Origin: CAYXAA01 sp964462985
GTDB taxonomy: Bacteria; Pseudomonadota; Alphaproteobacteria; Rhizobiales; Stappiaceae
NCBI GenBank assembly: GCA_964462985.1
Contig: CAYXAA010000010.1
Coordinates: 69,210-133,209, forward strand
Direction of reading: 5' to 3'
Length of the DNA: 64,000 nt
Shown here in pieces: positions 28,657 through 36,916 of this stretch. The position numbers and the translations under genes are program-made. Each line of letters opens with the position of its first letter. Position 1 is the stretch's first letter. The notes under the pieces were generated by a model. The model made no database searches. It saw nothing but the letters and a program-made list of their open reading frames with translations, and was not told the DNA's origin.

Positions 28657-30362
28657 CACTGCTTTCTGTCGACAATCTCTCGGTCGACATCCACGGCACG
28701 CCGATCCTGAGAGACGTCTCGTTCGCGCTGTCGCGCGGCGAAACCTTCGCCCTTGTCGGCGAAAGCGGCTCGGGCAAGTCGATGACGGCGCTCGGCATCA
28801 TGCGCCTTCTGCCAGAGGGCGCCGTGTCGCGCGGCGCGGTCAATTTCCGCAAGCGCGACCTTGCCGCGACGCCGGAGGCGGAGCTGTGCCGGATCCGCGG
28901 CCGGCGCATCGGCATGGTGTTCCAGGAGCCGATGAGCGCGCTCAATCCGGTCAAGACCATTGGCGCCCAGATCGCAGAAAGTCTGATCTGGCACCTCAAC
29001 CTGCCGAAGGCAGAGGTCCGCGCCCGCACCGAGGCACTGCTTGCCCGTGTCGGACTGCCCACCGATCGTGTTCCCCTCAACCGCTATCCGCACCAGCTCT
29101 CCGGCGGGCAGCGCCAGCGCGTCGTCATCGCCATGGCGATCGCCTGCCGGCCGAAGCTGCTCATTGCCGACGAGCCCACCACCGCGCTCGATGTCACGAT
29201 CCAGGCCCAGATCCTGGCGCTGATCAAGGAGATCGTGAAGAAGGATAACATGGCCTGCCTGCTGATCAGCCATGATCTGGCCGTCGTCGCCGACGTGGCC
29301 GACCGCGTGGCAATCATGAAGGACGGTGGCATTGTAGAGACCGGGCCGACGGGCCAGCTCTTCAACAACTTGGCCCATCCCTATTCGCGGGCCCTGTTTG
29401 CAGCGTCGGGTCATGTGCCGACCCGCAGGGTCGCACCGGTCCTCAGCCTTTCCCCGGGAAAGCCGGAGCCGCTCGTTGCTGTGCGCGGCCTCGTGCGAAG
29501 CTATCTGCTGCCGCGCAGGCCGCTGTTCGGCCGCCAGATCGAACTACGGGCCGTCGACCGGGTCAGCTTCGACATCCTGCCGGGACAGAGCCTCGGTCTC
29601 GTCGGCGAGAGCGGCTGCGGCAAGTCCACCCTTGCTCGCGCCCTGCTTGGCCTGGAACGACCGAGCGAAGGCTCGATCACGGTCGAGGGCACGGATCCGT
29701 TCTCCGCCGGCGGCCGCACGCTTGAAGCCGTGCATCGCACGGTGCAGGTGGTGTTTCAGGACCCCTACGGCAGCTTCAATCCGCGGCACAGGATCGGCCG
29801 CATCGTCGCCGAGCCGCTCCACCTGGTGCGCCGCGAGATCGACGACAGGGAGCGGCGCCGGCGGGTCGACGAGGCGCTTCATTCCGTCGGCCTCCGACCG
29901 GCCGACGCCGAAAAATACCCGCACGAGTTTTCCGGCGGTCAGCGCCAGCGCATTGCCATCGCCCGCGCACTCGTGGTCCGGCCCAAGCTGATCATTGCCG
30001 ACGAGCCGGTCTCCGCGCTCGACGTCTCCATCAAGGCGCAGATCCTCGACCTCTTCGCCGACCTGCGCGACCGCTTCGGGCTCGCCTATCTCTTCATTTC
30101 GCACGACCTTTCTGTCGTGCGCGCCATCACCGACGAGGTCATGGTAATGAACGCCGGCAGGATCGTCGAACACGGGCCGACGGCCGACGTCTTCGACCAT
30201 CCGCGCCACCCCTACACGCGACTGCTCGTTGCCGCCGCGCCCGACCTTGAGGCAGCCCTGAAGCGACGCGCCAGGCGCGAGCGCAAGGCCGGGCTCGGTG
30301 CCGACAGCATACGCACCGCCGCCGATCCGTCAGCGATTGCCCCGCCCGGCGATGGATCGTAG
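28653..30362 (+). CDS. Fused double ABC ATPase, DppD-DppF type
   Basis: A 569-residue protein with two complete ATPase domains in one chain. Domain 1: Walker A GESGSGKS at residues 36-43, signature LSGGQRQR near 149, Walker B LLIADEPTTALD. Domain 2: Walker A GESGCGKS at about 318-325, signature FSGGQRQR near 429, Walker B LIIADEPVSALD. Each is followed by the short oligopeptide-transporter C-terminal segment (HPYSRAL, HPYTRLL). Fusion of the two subunits is known in rhizobial peptide/opine transporters. It is the last gene of the transporter set and is followed by a ROK kinase gene after 42 bp. Confidence 0.93.
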   Translation: MTLLSVDNLSVDIHGTPILRDVSFALSRGETFALVGESGSGKSMTALGIMRLLPEGAVSRGAVNFRKRDLAATPEAELCRIRGRRIGMVFQEPMSALNPVKTIGAQIAESLIWHLNLPKAEVRARTEALLARVGLPTDRVPLNRYPHQLSGGQRQRVVIAMAIACRPKLLIADEPTTALDVTIQAQILALIKEIVKKDNMACLLISHDLAVVADVADRVAIMKDGGIVETGPTGQLFNNLAHPYSRALFAASGHVPTRRVAPVLSLSPGKPEPLVAVRGLVRSYLLPRRPLFGRQIELRAVDRVSFDILPGQSLGLVGESGCGKSTLARALLGLERPSEGSITVEGTDPFSAGGRTLEAVHRTVQVVFQDPYGSFNPRHRIGRIVAEPLHLVRREIDDRERRRRVDEALHSVGLRPADAEKYPHEFSGGQRQRIAIARALVVRPKLIIADEPVSALDVSIKAQILDLFADLRDRFGLAYLFISHDLSVVRAITDEVMVMNAGRIVEHGPTADVFDHPRHPYTRLLVAAAPDLEAALKRRARRERKAGLGADSIRTAADPSAIAPPGDGS

Positions 30363-30404
30363 AACCGCGTCCATGCAGAGACCTTCAGGGACGGCGGTAC
30401 GGAC

Positions 30405-31301
30405 ATGCGGCTCGGCATCGACTGGGGCGGAACCAAGATGGAGATCATCGCGCTCGACGACGCGGGCGGAGAATTGTTTCGCAAGCGCGTGCCAACCCCG
30501 CGCGACGACTACGCAGGTTGCATTCAGGCGGTGATCGACCTCGTCGCCGCCGCCGAACAGGCGACCGGACACACCGGCACCGTCGGCCTCGGGATTCCCG
30601 GCTCGCTGTCGCCGGCGACCGGACTTGTCAAGAACGCCAATTCGACTTGGATGAACGGCAAGCCGCTCGACCGCGACCTCGAGGAGGCGCTCGGCCGCAA
30701 GGTCCGCATTCAAAATGATGCCAATTGCCTCGCCGTCTCGGAGGCGACCGACGGTGCCGCCGCCGGCGCGCATCTCGTCCACGCCATTATCATCGGCACC
30801 GGTTGTGGCTCGGGCGTTGCGATCGACGGCAAGGCGCTGCGCGGCGCCAACGGGATCGCCGGTGAATGGGGCGCTGTTCAGTTGCCCTGGATCCGCGCCG
30901 AGGAACTGCCCGGCCCGAAATGCTGGACCGGCCACCACAGCACGATCGACATTCTGTGCTCCGGGACCGGCTTCGAATGGGACTATCGCACCTCCACCGG
31001 CCGTTCGGTCCGCGGACCGGAGATCATGGCGCGGCGCCGCGCCGGCGAACCGGAGGCCGAGGCAACCTACCGCCGCTACGTCTCGCGCCTTGGACGCGCT
31101 CTCGCCATGGCTGCCAACCTCCTCGATCCCGATGTCTTCGTACTCGGCGGCGGCATGTCCAACATCGACGAACTCTATGACGACCTGCCCGAGGCGATGG
31201 CGCCCTACATCATGTCCGACCGGTTCGACACCCCGATCCGCAAGGCCAAGCACGGCGACAGTTCGGGCGTGCGGGGGGCGGCGTGGCTATGGAATGATTG
31301 A
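30405..31301 (+). CDS. ROK family sugar kinase, fructokinase-like, with altered zinc motif
   Basis: A 298-residue protein with the ROK ATP-binding start GIDWGGTK at residues 4-11, VGLGIPGSLSP near 65, catalytic Asp in QNDANCLAVSEA near 104, and GTGCGSG near 132. Most ROK kinases then carry CxCGxxGCxE, which binds zinc. Here the equivalent stretch near residue 173 reads CWTGHHSTID, so two of three Cys are gone. The enzyme may still phosphorylate fructose or N-acyl sugars, or may have lost zinc dependence. Its position behind the ABC ATPase suggests that it acts on the imported compound or a product of it. Confidence 0.8.
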   Translation: MRLGIDWGGTKMEIIALDDAGGELFRKRVPTPRDDYAGCIQAVIDLVAAAEQATGHTGTVGLGIPGSLSPATGLVKNANSTWMNGKPLDRDLEEALGRKVRIQNDANCLAVSEATDGAAAGAHLVHAIIIGTGCGSGVAIDGKALRGANGIAGEWGAVQLPWIRAEELPGPKCWTGHHSTIDILCSGTGFEWDYRTSTGRSVRGPEIMARRRAGEPEAEATYRRYVSRLGRALAMAANLLDPDVFVLGGGMSNIDELYDDLPEAMAPYIMSDRFDTPIRKAKHGDSSGVRGAAWLWND

Positions 31302-31687
31302 GAATTTCTGGCTTTAGGTTGCCGCAGGCTGGACAGGCCAGCTTTCGGTTCCATTTCCGGCCGTGCCGCTGCGCCTCGGCGTGCACGCCGCAACAGGCAA
31401 GGGCCATGATCGACCGCGCGCAACGACAGCGTCGACGTCGCCTGCCGCGTCGGCCGCGATCGGCTCAGCCATGCCCCCAAGCCTCGCCGGAGCTTCAACG
31501 CAACCACACTCAGCCCTTTCTTGGCCACGAATGTCAGCAGCTTCAGCGATGCGCCACGAGGACGCTTTTCGCCGCGTTCCCATTGGCTGACGAGCCCGCG
31601 CCAGCCTCATGAAGGCCGAGCGCGGTTTCATGAACGGTCGCCCAGCGCGGCGCTCTTTTCTTGTGTGCCCATCGTACTTCACCTCGC
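31302..31687. other. Intergenic region with a decayed antitoxin gene
   Basis: These 386 bp lie between the convergent ROK and amidohydrolase genes. The right part (31490-31672) is an antitoxin remnant on the minus strand, annotated separately. The left part contains a minus-strand frame (31210-31407) with two Cys pairs (ACC and CPACG), but its overlap with the ROK gene and poor start make it unconvincing; I see no other feature. Confidence 0.55.
31490..31672 (-). pseudogene. Remnant of a HigA/XRE-type antitoxin gene
   Basis: The minus strand from the ATG at 31670-31672 reads MGTQEKSAAL, then after skipping one G it continues ATVHETALGLHEAG; after a further frame change it reads LVSQWERGEKRPRGASLK and LLTFVAKKGLSVVA. 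These are the two ends of a well-known XRE-family antitoxin. Between them the family has about 40-45 residues, including the start of the helix-turn-helix, which are missing. The gene thus carries a +1 shift, an internal deletion and probably a lost stop codon. A ribosome-binding-like GAGGTGAAG lies before the ATG. No toxin gene is adjacent; its expected place upstream is occupied by the amidohydrolase gene. Confidence 0.7.
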
Positions 31688-32569
31688 TCAACACTCCTCT
31701 CGCGAGTGCGGCAGCCAATCCCGCATCCGCTCTAGAAACAGCGTCAGCCGTGCCTTCGTCTCCGCATACTCCGCCGTCTTCTCGAGCGTCTCCTCGTCCA
31801 TATAAAGCCTGCGGTTGACCTCGATCTGGATCGAGTGACGCCCCTCCGCGGGACGGCCGCAGACGCGAACGATCTCGGCGCCCTTATAGGGGTCGTTGAG
31901 GCACACCTCGAAGCCGAGGTCGGCAAGCGCGGCGCGTGCGGCTTCGGTGAATGCCGGGTCGGCGGTGGTGCCGTCCCGGTCGGAAACGACGATGTCCGGG
32001 CGGACCGAGCCGAGCGCGTCCTCATGCATCGGATTGGCCGTCGCCTGCATCGAATGCAGGTCGAGGTGATACAGCACGCCCGCCTCGGCATGGACGGCAT
32101 CGCACAGGCCCGCGAGCGCGTCATGGTACGGCCGCCAACAGGTGTCGATCCGGTGCGCCACGTCGGGGGCCGCCAGCCTGTCGGCATAAAGCGGGGCGCC
32201 GTCTGGCGGCGTCGCCGTCCAGATCACGCCCTTGCCGAGCATCGCCTTGGCCGTGGGCGTCAGGGTAAAGCCCGGATCACCGGCGACCGCCTCGGGAGAC
32301 AGATCGTCGGCACCGCGGTTGACATCGCAATAGATCCGCGCGAACCGGCAGGCGAGCAGCGGCAGGCCAAGCGCCGGGGCTGCGCCGAACAGGTCGTCGA
32401 CGAAGGCATCCTCGGCACGGCGGTAGCGCGACGCCGGCTGCACCGGCGCGAAGTCCGGCGGGTAGATCGTGCCGGAATGCGGACTGTCCAGCACCAGCGG
32501 CGCGGCGAGGCGCTCCGGCAAGCGCAGGTCGAAGATCCCGGGCACGCTGGCGGGATAGGCGGGCGTCAT
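31688..32569 (-). CDS. N-formylglutamate amidohydrolase family protein
   Basis: A 293-residue zinc hydrolase of the FGase family. Conserved pieces are VLDSPHSGTIYP near residue 27, YCDVNRGADDLSPEA near 79, YHLDLHSMQA near 167, and the late IQIEVNRRLYMDEET. The family releases formate from N-formylglutamate in histidine breakdown. Here it lies 38 bp after the last ATPase gene of the second peptide-type ABC operon, so the real substrate may be another N-acylated amino acid imported by that system. The ATG at 32569 follows AAGGAG by seven bases. Confidence 0.85.
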   Translation of the reverse strand: MTPAYPASVPGIFDLRLPERLAAPLVLDSPHSGTIYPPDFAPVQPASRYRRAEDAFVDDLFGAAPALGLPLLACRFARIYCDVNRGADDLSPEAVAGDPGFTLTPTAKAMLGKGVIWTATPPDGAPLYADRLAAPDVAHRIDTCWRPYHDALAGLCDAVHAEAGVLYHLDLHSMQATANPMHEDALGSVRPDIVVSDRDGTTADPAFTEAARAALADLGFEVCLNDPYKGAEIVRVCGRPAEGRHSIQIEVNRRLYMDEETLEKTAEYAETKARLTLFLERMRDWLPHSREEC

Positions 32570-32607
32570 CGGCGAGCTCCTTGACGGCTTATGGAAGGGC
32601 CTCAAGC

Positions 32608-33612
32608 CTAGTCATTGAGATGGCAGGCGGCGTGGCGACCGGGCGCGATCTCGCGCAGCAGCGGCCGCTCCTCACGGCAGCGCGCCATGGCATGGGGGCA
32701 GCGGGGGTGGAAGTGGCACCCGCCAGGCGGCGAGAGCGGCGACGGAATCTCACCCCTGATCGGCTGGAACCGCCGCTTGCGTGCGTCGATACGCGGCACC
32801 TCGGCGAGCAGTGCCTGGGTGTAAGGATGGTTCGGAGCGGCGAACAGCTCATCCGTCGGCGCCGTTTCCACCACGCGGCCGAGATACATGATCACCACCC
32901 GGTCGGCGAGGTGCTCGACGACACCCAGATCATGGGAAATGAAAAGATAAGTCAGGCCGAGGTCGTGGCGCAGCTCCATGAACAGGTTCAGCACCTGGGC
33001 CTGGATCGAGACGTCGAGCGCTGCCACGCTCTCGTCGCAGACCAGGAAGTCCGGCTTGACCGCCAGTGCCCTGGCGATGCCGATCCTCTGGCGCTGACCG
33101 CCGGAGAACTGGTGCGGATAGCGCTCGGCGTAGCTCGGGTCGAGGCCGACGCGTTTGAGCATCCGCTCGACGTAGGCTGCCAGCTCGCCGCCCGGAACAA
33201 GGCCGTGGACCCGGGGCGCCTCACCGACGATCTCCCGCACCCGTTGCCGCGGGTTGAGCGACGACATCGGGTCCTGGAAAATCATCTGAATCTTGAGCGT
33301 GGCGGTTCTCGCGTCGGCCTTCGGCAGGCCAGCCATGTCGCGGCCCCGCCAATGGACGCTGCCCTCGCTCGCTGCGTGAATGCCGGCAACGATGCGGCCG
33401 AGGGTCGACTTGCCGCAGCCGCTCTCGCCAACGAGACCGACCACTTCGCCCTCCCCAATCGCCAGCGACACGCCGTCGACCGCATGGACGACCTGCTCGC
33501 GGCGTCCGGCACCGAACAGGTTCACGAGCTTCTCGGCGGCATCGAGCCGCGTGACGAAGCGCTTGGAGACGTCCCTCAGCTCCAGGATCGGCTGCGCCGC
33601 CGGCGTGTTCAT
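32608..33612 (-). CDS. ABC transporter ATPase, DppF/OppF type
   Basis: A 334-residue ATPase: Walker A GESGCGKST near residue 64, Q-loop FQDPMSSLNP near 111, signature FSGGQRQR near 167, Walker B DFLVCDESVAALD near 187, and an H-loop in LFISHDLGV. The Walker B region has DES instead of the usual DEP. The C-terminal oligopeptide-transporter segment with CHFHPRCPHAMARC, a candidate Cys-rich cluster, is typical. It overlaps the preceding ATPase gene by 4 bp. Confidence 0.92.
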   Translation of the reverse strand: MNTPAAQPILELRDVSKRFVTRLDAAEKLVNLFGAGRREQVVHAVDGVSLAIGEGEVVGLVGESGCGKSTLGRIVAGIHAASEGSVHWRGRDMAGLPKADARTATLKIQMIFQDPMSSLNPRQRVREIVGEAPRVHGLVPGGELAAYVERMLKRVGLDPSYAERYPHQFSGGQRQRIGIARALAVKPDFLVCDESVAALDVSIQAQVLNLFMELRHDLGLTYLFISHDLGVVEHLADRVVIMYLGRVVETAPTDELFAAPNHPYTQALLAEVPRIDARKRRFQPIRGEIPSPLSPPGGCHFHPRCPHAMARCREERPLLREIAPGRHAACHLND

Positions 33613-34622
33613 GCCCCCACCTCCCGGATCTGGTCGACGGCCGTCGGAACATGGGGATGGTGACAGCGCACCGCCTTGAAGCCCTCGTATGCGGTGAGCT
33701 CCGGCATGATCGTGCAGTCTTCCGCCCGCCGCGGACAGCGTGCGGCAAAAGCGCAGCCTTCAGGCAGGGCGAGCAGCGACGGCGTCATGCCGGGGATCTG
33801 GGCAAGCGGGGCGCCGCGCTTGTTCCGGCTCGGAACGGATCCGATCAGTCCCCTGGTATAGGGATGGAGCGGGGCATCGAATACGTCGGCCACCGGCCCC
33901 TCCTCGACAACGCGCCCGGCGTACATCACCGCGATACGGTCGGCGAGACCGCCAACCACGGCGAGGTCGTGCGTCACCCAGATCATGGCCAGCCCGGTCT
34001 CGGCGCAGAGTTTCTGCACCTCATAGAGGATCTGTGCCTGGATCGTGACGTCTAGCGCGGTGGTCGGCTCGTCAGCGACGATCACCTCCGGCTCGTTGAG
34101 CAGCGCAATCGCGATCGCCACCCGCTGGCGCATGCCGCCGGAGAACTGGTGCGGATAGGCGGCGAGCCGCTCGTCCGGCGACGGGATGCCGACGCGCACC
34201 AGCGCCGCGCGGCAGCGCTCGCGGGCCGCCTCGGCCGAGATGGTCTCATGCGCCCGGATCGCCTCGATCATCTGCGTGTCGATGCGCAGCACCGGATTGA
34301 GCGTCATCATCGGGTCCTGGAAGATCATCGCCACCTTGCGGCCGCGCACGCGCCGCAGCTCGTCCTCCGGCTTGCCGACCAGTTCTTCGCCGGCAAGCCG
34401 GATCGAGCCGGAGACGATCCGGCCCGGCGGGTCGACCAGGCCGAGGATCGAGAACCCGGTCACGGTCTTGCCCGAACCGCTTTCGCCGACGAGACCCAGC
34501 ACCTCGCCGCGGCGCACCGTGAAGGAGACGCCGTCGACGGCGCGCACCACGCCGGCCTTGGTGAAGAAATGGGTCTTGAGGTCGCGGACCTCGAGTGCCG
34601 GCCGGTCGCCCGTCGCCGTCAT
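33609..34622 (-). CDS. ABC transporter ATPase, DppD/OppD type
   Basis: A 337-residue ATPase: Walker A GESGSGKT near residue 40, signature FSGGMRQR near 157, Walker B VIVADEPTTALD near 177, and the C-terminal CAFAARCPRRAEDC cluster of peptide-transporter ATPases. The ATG at 34620-34622 overlaps the stop of the upstream permease gene (ATGA); the longer open frame upstream is antisense-like shadow of the permease. Confidence 0.92.
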   Translation of the reverse strand: MTATGDRPALEVRDLKTHFFTKAGVVRAVDGVSFTVRRGEVLGLVGESGSGKTVTGFSILGLVDPPGRIVSGSIRLAGEELVGKPEDELRRVRGRKVAMIFQDPMMTLNPVLRIDTQMIEAIRAHETISAEAARERCRAALVRVGIPSPDERLAAYPHQFSGGMRQRVAIAIALLNEPEVIVADEPTTALDVTIQAQILYEVQKLCAETGLAMIWVTHDLAVVGGLADRIAVMYAGRVVEEGPVADVFDAPLHPYTRGLIGSVPSRNKRGAPLAQIPGMTPSLLALPEGCAFAARCPRRAEDCTIMPELTAYEGFKAVRCHHPHVPTAVDQIREVGA

Positions 34623-35551
34623 TTGCGCAGCCTCGGGTTGAGAACGTCGCGCAACTGGTCGCCGACGAGGTTGATCGAGACGATGGTGAGAAGCAGCGCC
34701 ACGCCGGGGAAGATCGAGATCCAGTAGCTGCCCGACAGCACGTAGTCGAAGCCGTTGGAAATCAGAAGTCCCAGCGACGGCTCGGTCTGAGGCAGGCCGA
34801 CGCCGAGAAAGGACAAGGTCGCCTCGAGCGCGATCGCATGCGCGGTCTGCACCGTACCGACCACGATCAGGGGCGCGAGGCAGTTGGGCAGGATGTGACG
34901 GAACACGATCCGGGCGTGGCTGAGACCCAGGCAGCGCGCCGCCTCGACATATTCGCGCCGACGCTCGACCAGCGCCGAGCCGCGCACCGTGCGGGCATAG
35001 TAGGCCCACTGCGCCACCACCAGGGCAATGATGATCTTTTCGACGCCCTTGCCGAGGATTGCCAGCAGGATCAGCGCGATCAGGACCGCCGGCAGCGAGA
35101 GCTGCAGGTCGACGACACGCATGATCATGCTTTCCGTCCGGCCGCCGGCATAGGCGGCGAAGAGGCCGACCACCATACCGGCCAGCAGCGCGATCACGCC
35201 CGACATCAGGCCGACGGAGAGAGAGATCCTGAGCCCGTAGAGGATGGCGGAGAACAGGTCTCGGCCGGCACCGTCGGTGCCGAGCCAGAAAGTATAGCCG
35301 TCCATGCTCTGCGTCCCGGGCGGCTGACGGGCGTCGAAGATCGAGACGGTGGCAAGGTCGTAAGGGTTCTGCGGCGCGATCCAGGGTGCGAACACGGCGG
35401 CGAGTGCGATCACCGCGAACAGCAGCGCAGCGCCCGTGGCGAGCCGGCTTTCTGCGAAGTCCGAGAGAAAGCGCCGCAGCGGCGTCTCGACCGGCGCCAG
35501 CGGGGTGGCGGCTGGGGTGGGACTTTCGGGTCTGGCGTCGGATACGGTCAT
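34619..35551 (-). CDS. ABC transporter permease, DppC/OppC type
   Basis: A 310-residue permease with the DppC hallmark FWLGTDGAGRDLFSAILYG near residue 87 and the EAA loop EYVEAARCLGLS near 203. Two starts are possible: ATG at 35551, preceded by GAGGG at seven bases, or GTG at 35581, which would overlap the previous stop by 4 bp. I prefer the ATG. It is co-transcribed with its neighbours and ends in an ATGA overlap with the ATPase gene. Confidence 0.9.
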   Translation of the reverse strand: MTVSDARPESPTPAATPLAPVETPLRRFLSDFAESRLATGAALLFAVIALAAVFAPWIAPQNPYDLATVSIFDARQPPGTQSMDGYTFWLGTDGAGRDLFSAILYGLRISLSVGLMSGVIALLAGMVVGLFAAYAGGRTESMIMRVVDLQLSLPAVLIALILLAILGKGVEKIIIALVVAQWAYYARTVRGSALVERRREYVEAARCLGLSHARIVFRHILPNCLAPLIVVGTVQTAHAIALEATLSFLGVGLPQTEPSLGLLISNGFDYVLSGSYWISIFPGVALLLTIVSINLVGDQLRDVLNPRLRK

Positions 35552-35577
35552 CGGGAGGCCCTCACGCGCATTTTCCC

Positions 35578-36555
35578 TCACGTGGTCTTGTCGGCGAGCC
35601 GCACCCGCGGATCGAGCAGCGAATAGAGAATGTCGACGATGAGATTGATCACGACGAACAGGAACACGATCATGATCAGGTAGGCGACGATCACCGGGCG
35701 ATCGAGCAACTGGATCGACTGGATCAGCAGCTTGCCCATGCCCGGCCAGGCAAAGATCGTCTCGGTCACCACCGAGAACGCGATCAGCGAGCCGAATTCC
35801 AGCCCGAGCACGGTAACGACGGGGATCAGGATCGTCTTCAGCACATGGACGAACACGATGCGGCGGCCCGACAGGCCCTTGGCGCGGGCGAACCTGATGT
35901 AATCCTGCAGCATCACCTCGCGCGTGCCGGCGCGGGTCAGTCGGATCACCAGCGAGATCTTCAAGAGCGCCAGGTTGAACGCCGGCAGCGCCAGATGGCG
36001 CAGTCCGTCGACGGTGAGGAAAGACACCGGAACGCCAAGGAGGTCGACCGTCTCGCCGCGCCCGGTCGACGGCAGCCAGCCCAGCATGACGGCAAACACC
36101 ATGATCAGCATGATGCCCACCCAGAAGGTCGGCAGCGAGAAGCCGAGGATCGAACCGGCCATGATCGTCTTGGAGGCCAGCGAGCCGGGCTTCAGGCCGG
36201 CATAGAGCCCGAGCGGAATGCCGATGACCACCGCCATCAGCAGTGCGGCAAAGGCGAGTTCCAGCGTCGCCGGCATGCGCTGCGCGATGAGCTTGAGCGC
36301 CGGCTCGCCGAACACGAAGGAGCGGCCGAGATCCCCCTGGACCGCGCCTTTGACAAAATACCAGAACTGCTCCCAGATCGGTCGGTCGAGCCCGAGCGAC
36401 CTCACCACCTGCTCGATGTCCGCCTGATCCATGTCCGGTGAAATGAAAAGATCGACCGGGTTGCCGACCGTGTGGATGCCGAAGAAGACGATCACGGCCA
36501 TCGCGACCATCACCAGCGCGCTCTGCATCAGTGTGCGAAGGATATAGACGGTCAT
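35578..36555 (-). CDS. ABC transporter permease, DppB/OppB type
   Basis: A 325-residue permease of the DppB type: about six membrane segments, GIHTVGNPVDLF near residue 26, LGRSFVFGEPALKL near 75, and the EAA loop DYIRFARAKGLSG near 213. It is the second gene of the operon led by the binding protein at 38497, from which it is separated by 361 bp containing a large inverted repeat. Confidence 0.92.
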   Translation of the reverse strand: MTVYILRTLMQSALVMVAMAVIVFFGIHTVGNPVDLFISPDMDQADIEQVVRSLGLDRPIWEQFWYFVKGAVQGDLGRSFVFGEPALKLIAQRMPATLELAFAALLMAVVIGIPLGLYAGLKPGSLASKTIMAGSILGFSLPTFWVGIMLIMVFAVMLGWLPSTGRGETVDLLGVPVSFLTVDGLRHLALPAFNLALLKISLVIRLTRAGTREVMLQDYIRFARAKGLSGRRIVFVHVLKTILIPVVTVLGLEFGSLIAFSVVTETIFAWPGMGKLLIQSIQLLDRPVIVAYLIMIVFLFVVINLIVDILYSLLDPRVRLADKTT

Positions 36556-36916
36556 GGACCTGAGCCTCGGTTGATGGTCATCGGCGGGCGGGCCGCAGAG
36601 CCGGACGTCGGGTCTGGCCGGGCGTCAGACGCGGCGTTGGGCCGCCCATCTCGCGATCCGCTCCGATCATGCACTGCGGCGGCAGCATCGTATCGGCCGT
36701 CATCAACTTCGTTGCACGAGGCGGATTCTGATCGCGGGCAGACGAAAGGTCGATGGTCATGTTCCGGTCGCCTGCCGGCCAACACCAAGAGCCGCTTCTT
36801 CGTTATCCCGCACCGCGCAGCGGACCCGAGGGACGCTCCGCTTCCGGCGCACACGGTGCGGGATGGCAGCCGAAGATGGGGCTTCGCCTCAACCGACCGC
36901 CATCCAGCGTGCCCGC
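36556..36916. other. Spacer between binding-protein and permease genes
   Basis: A 361-bp gap inside the second peptide-type ABC operon. No gene is visible on either strand. Its main feature is the nested inverted repeat at 36805-36864. Confidence 0.6.
36805..36864 (-). repeat. Large nested stem-loop after the binding-protein gene
   Basis: ATCCCGCACCG (36805-36815) pairs with CGGTGCGGGAT (36854-36864), 11 bp; inside it AGCGGA (36818-36823) pairs with TCCGCT (36837-36842). No T-run follows, so it is not a plain terminator. It lies about 50 bp beyond the binding-protein stop codon on the transcribed strand and may protect that part of the mRNA, or be a REP-like element. Confidence 0.6.

Noticed and set aside
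31210..31407. Minus-strand 65-codon frame with two Cys pairs, possibly a zinc ribbon
   Set aside because: It overlaps the end of the ROK gene, has no good ribosome binding site, and its tail is Arg/Pro shadow sequence. Not enough to call a gene.
31302..31687. Complete toxin-antitoxin pair near the ROK gene
   Set aside because: Only the two ends of an antitoxin can be read, in different frames; no toxin-like frame is present on either side.
36556..36916. Small genes in the spacer between receptor and permease
   Set aside because: The frames on both strands are Arg/Pro-rich, lack ribosome binding sites and resemble no family.
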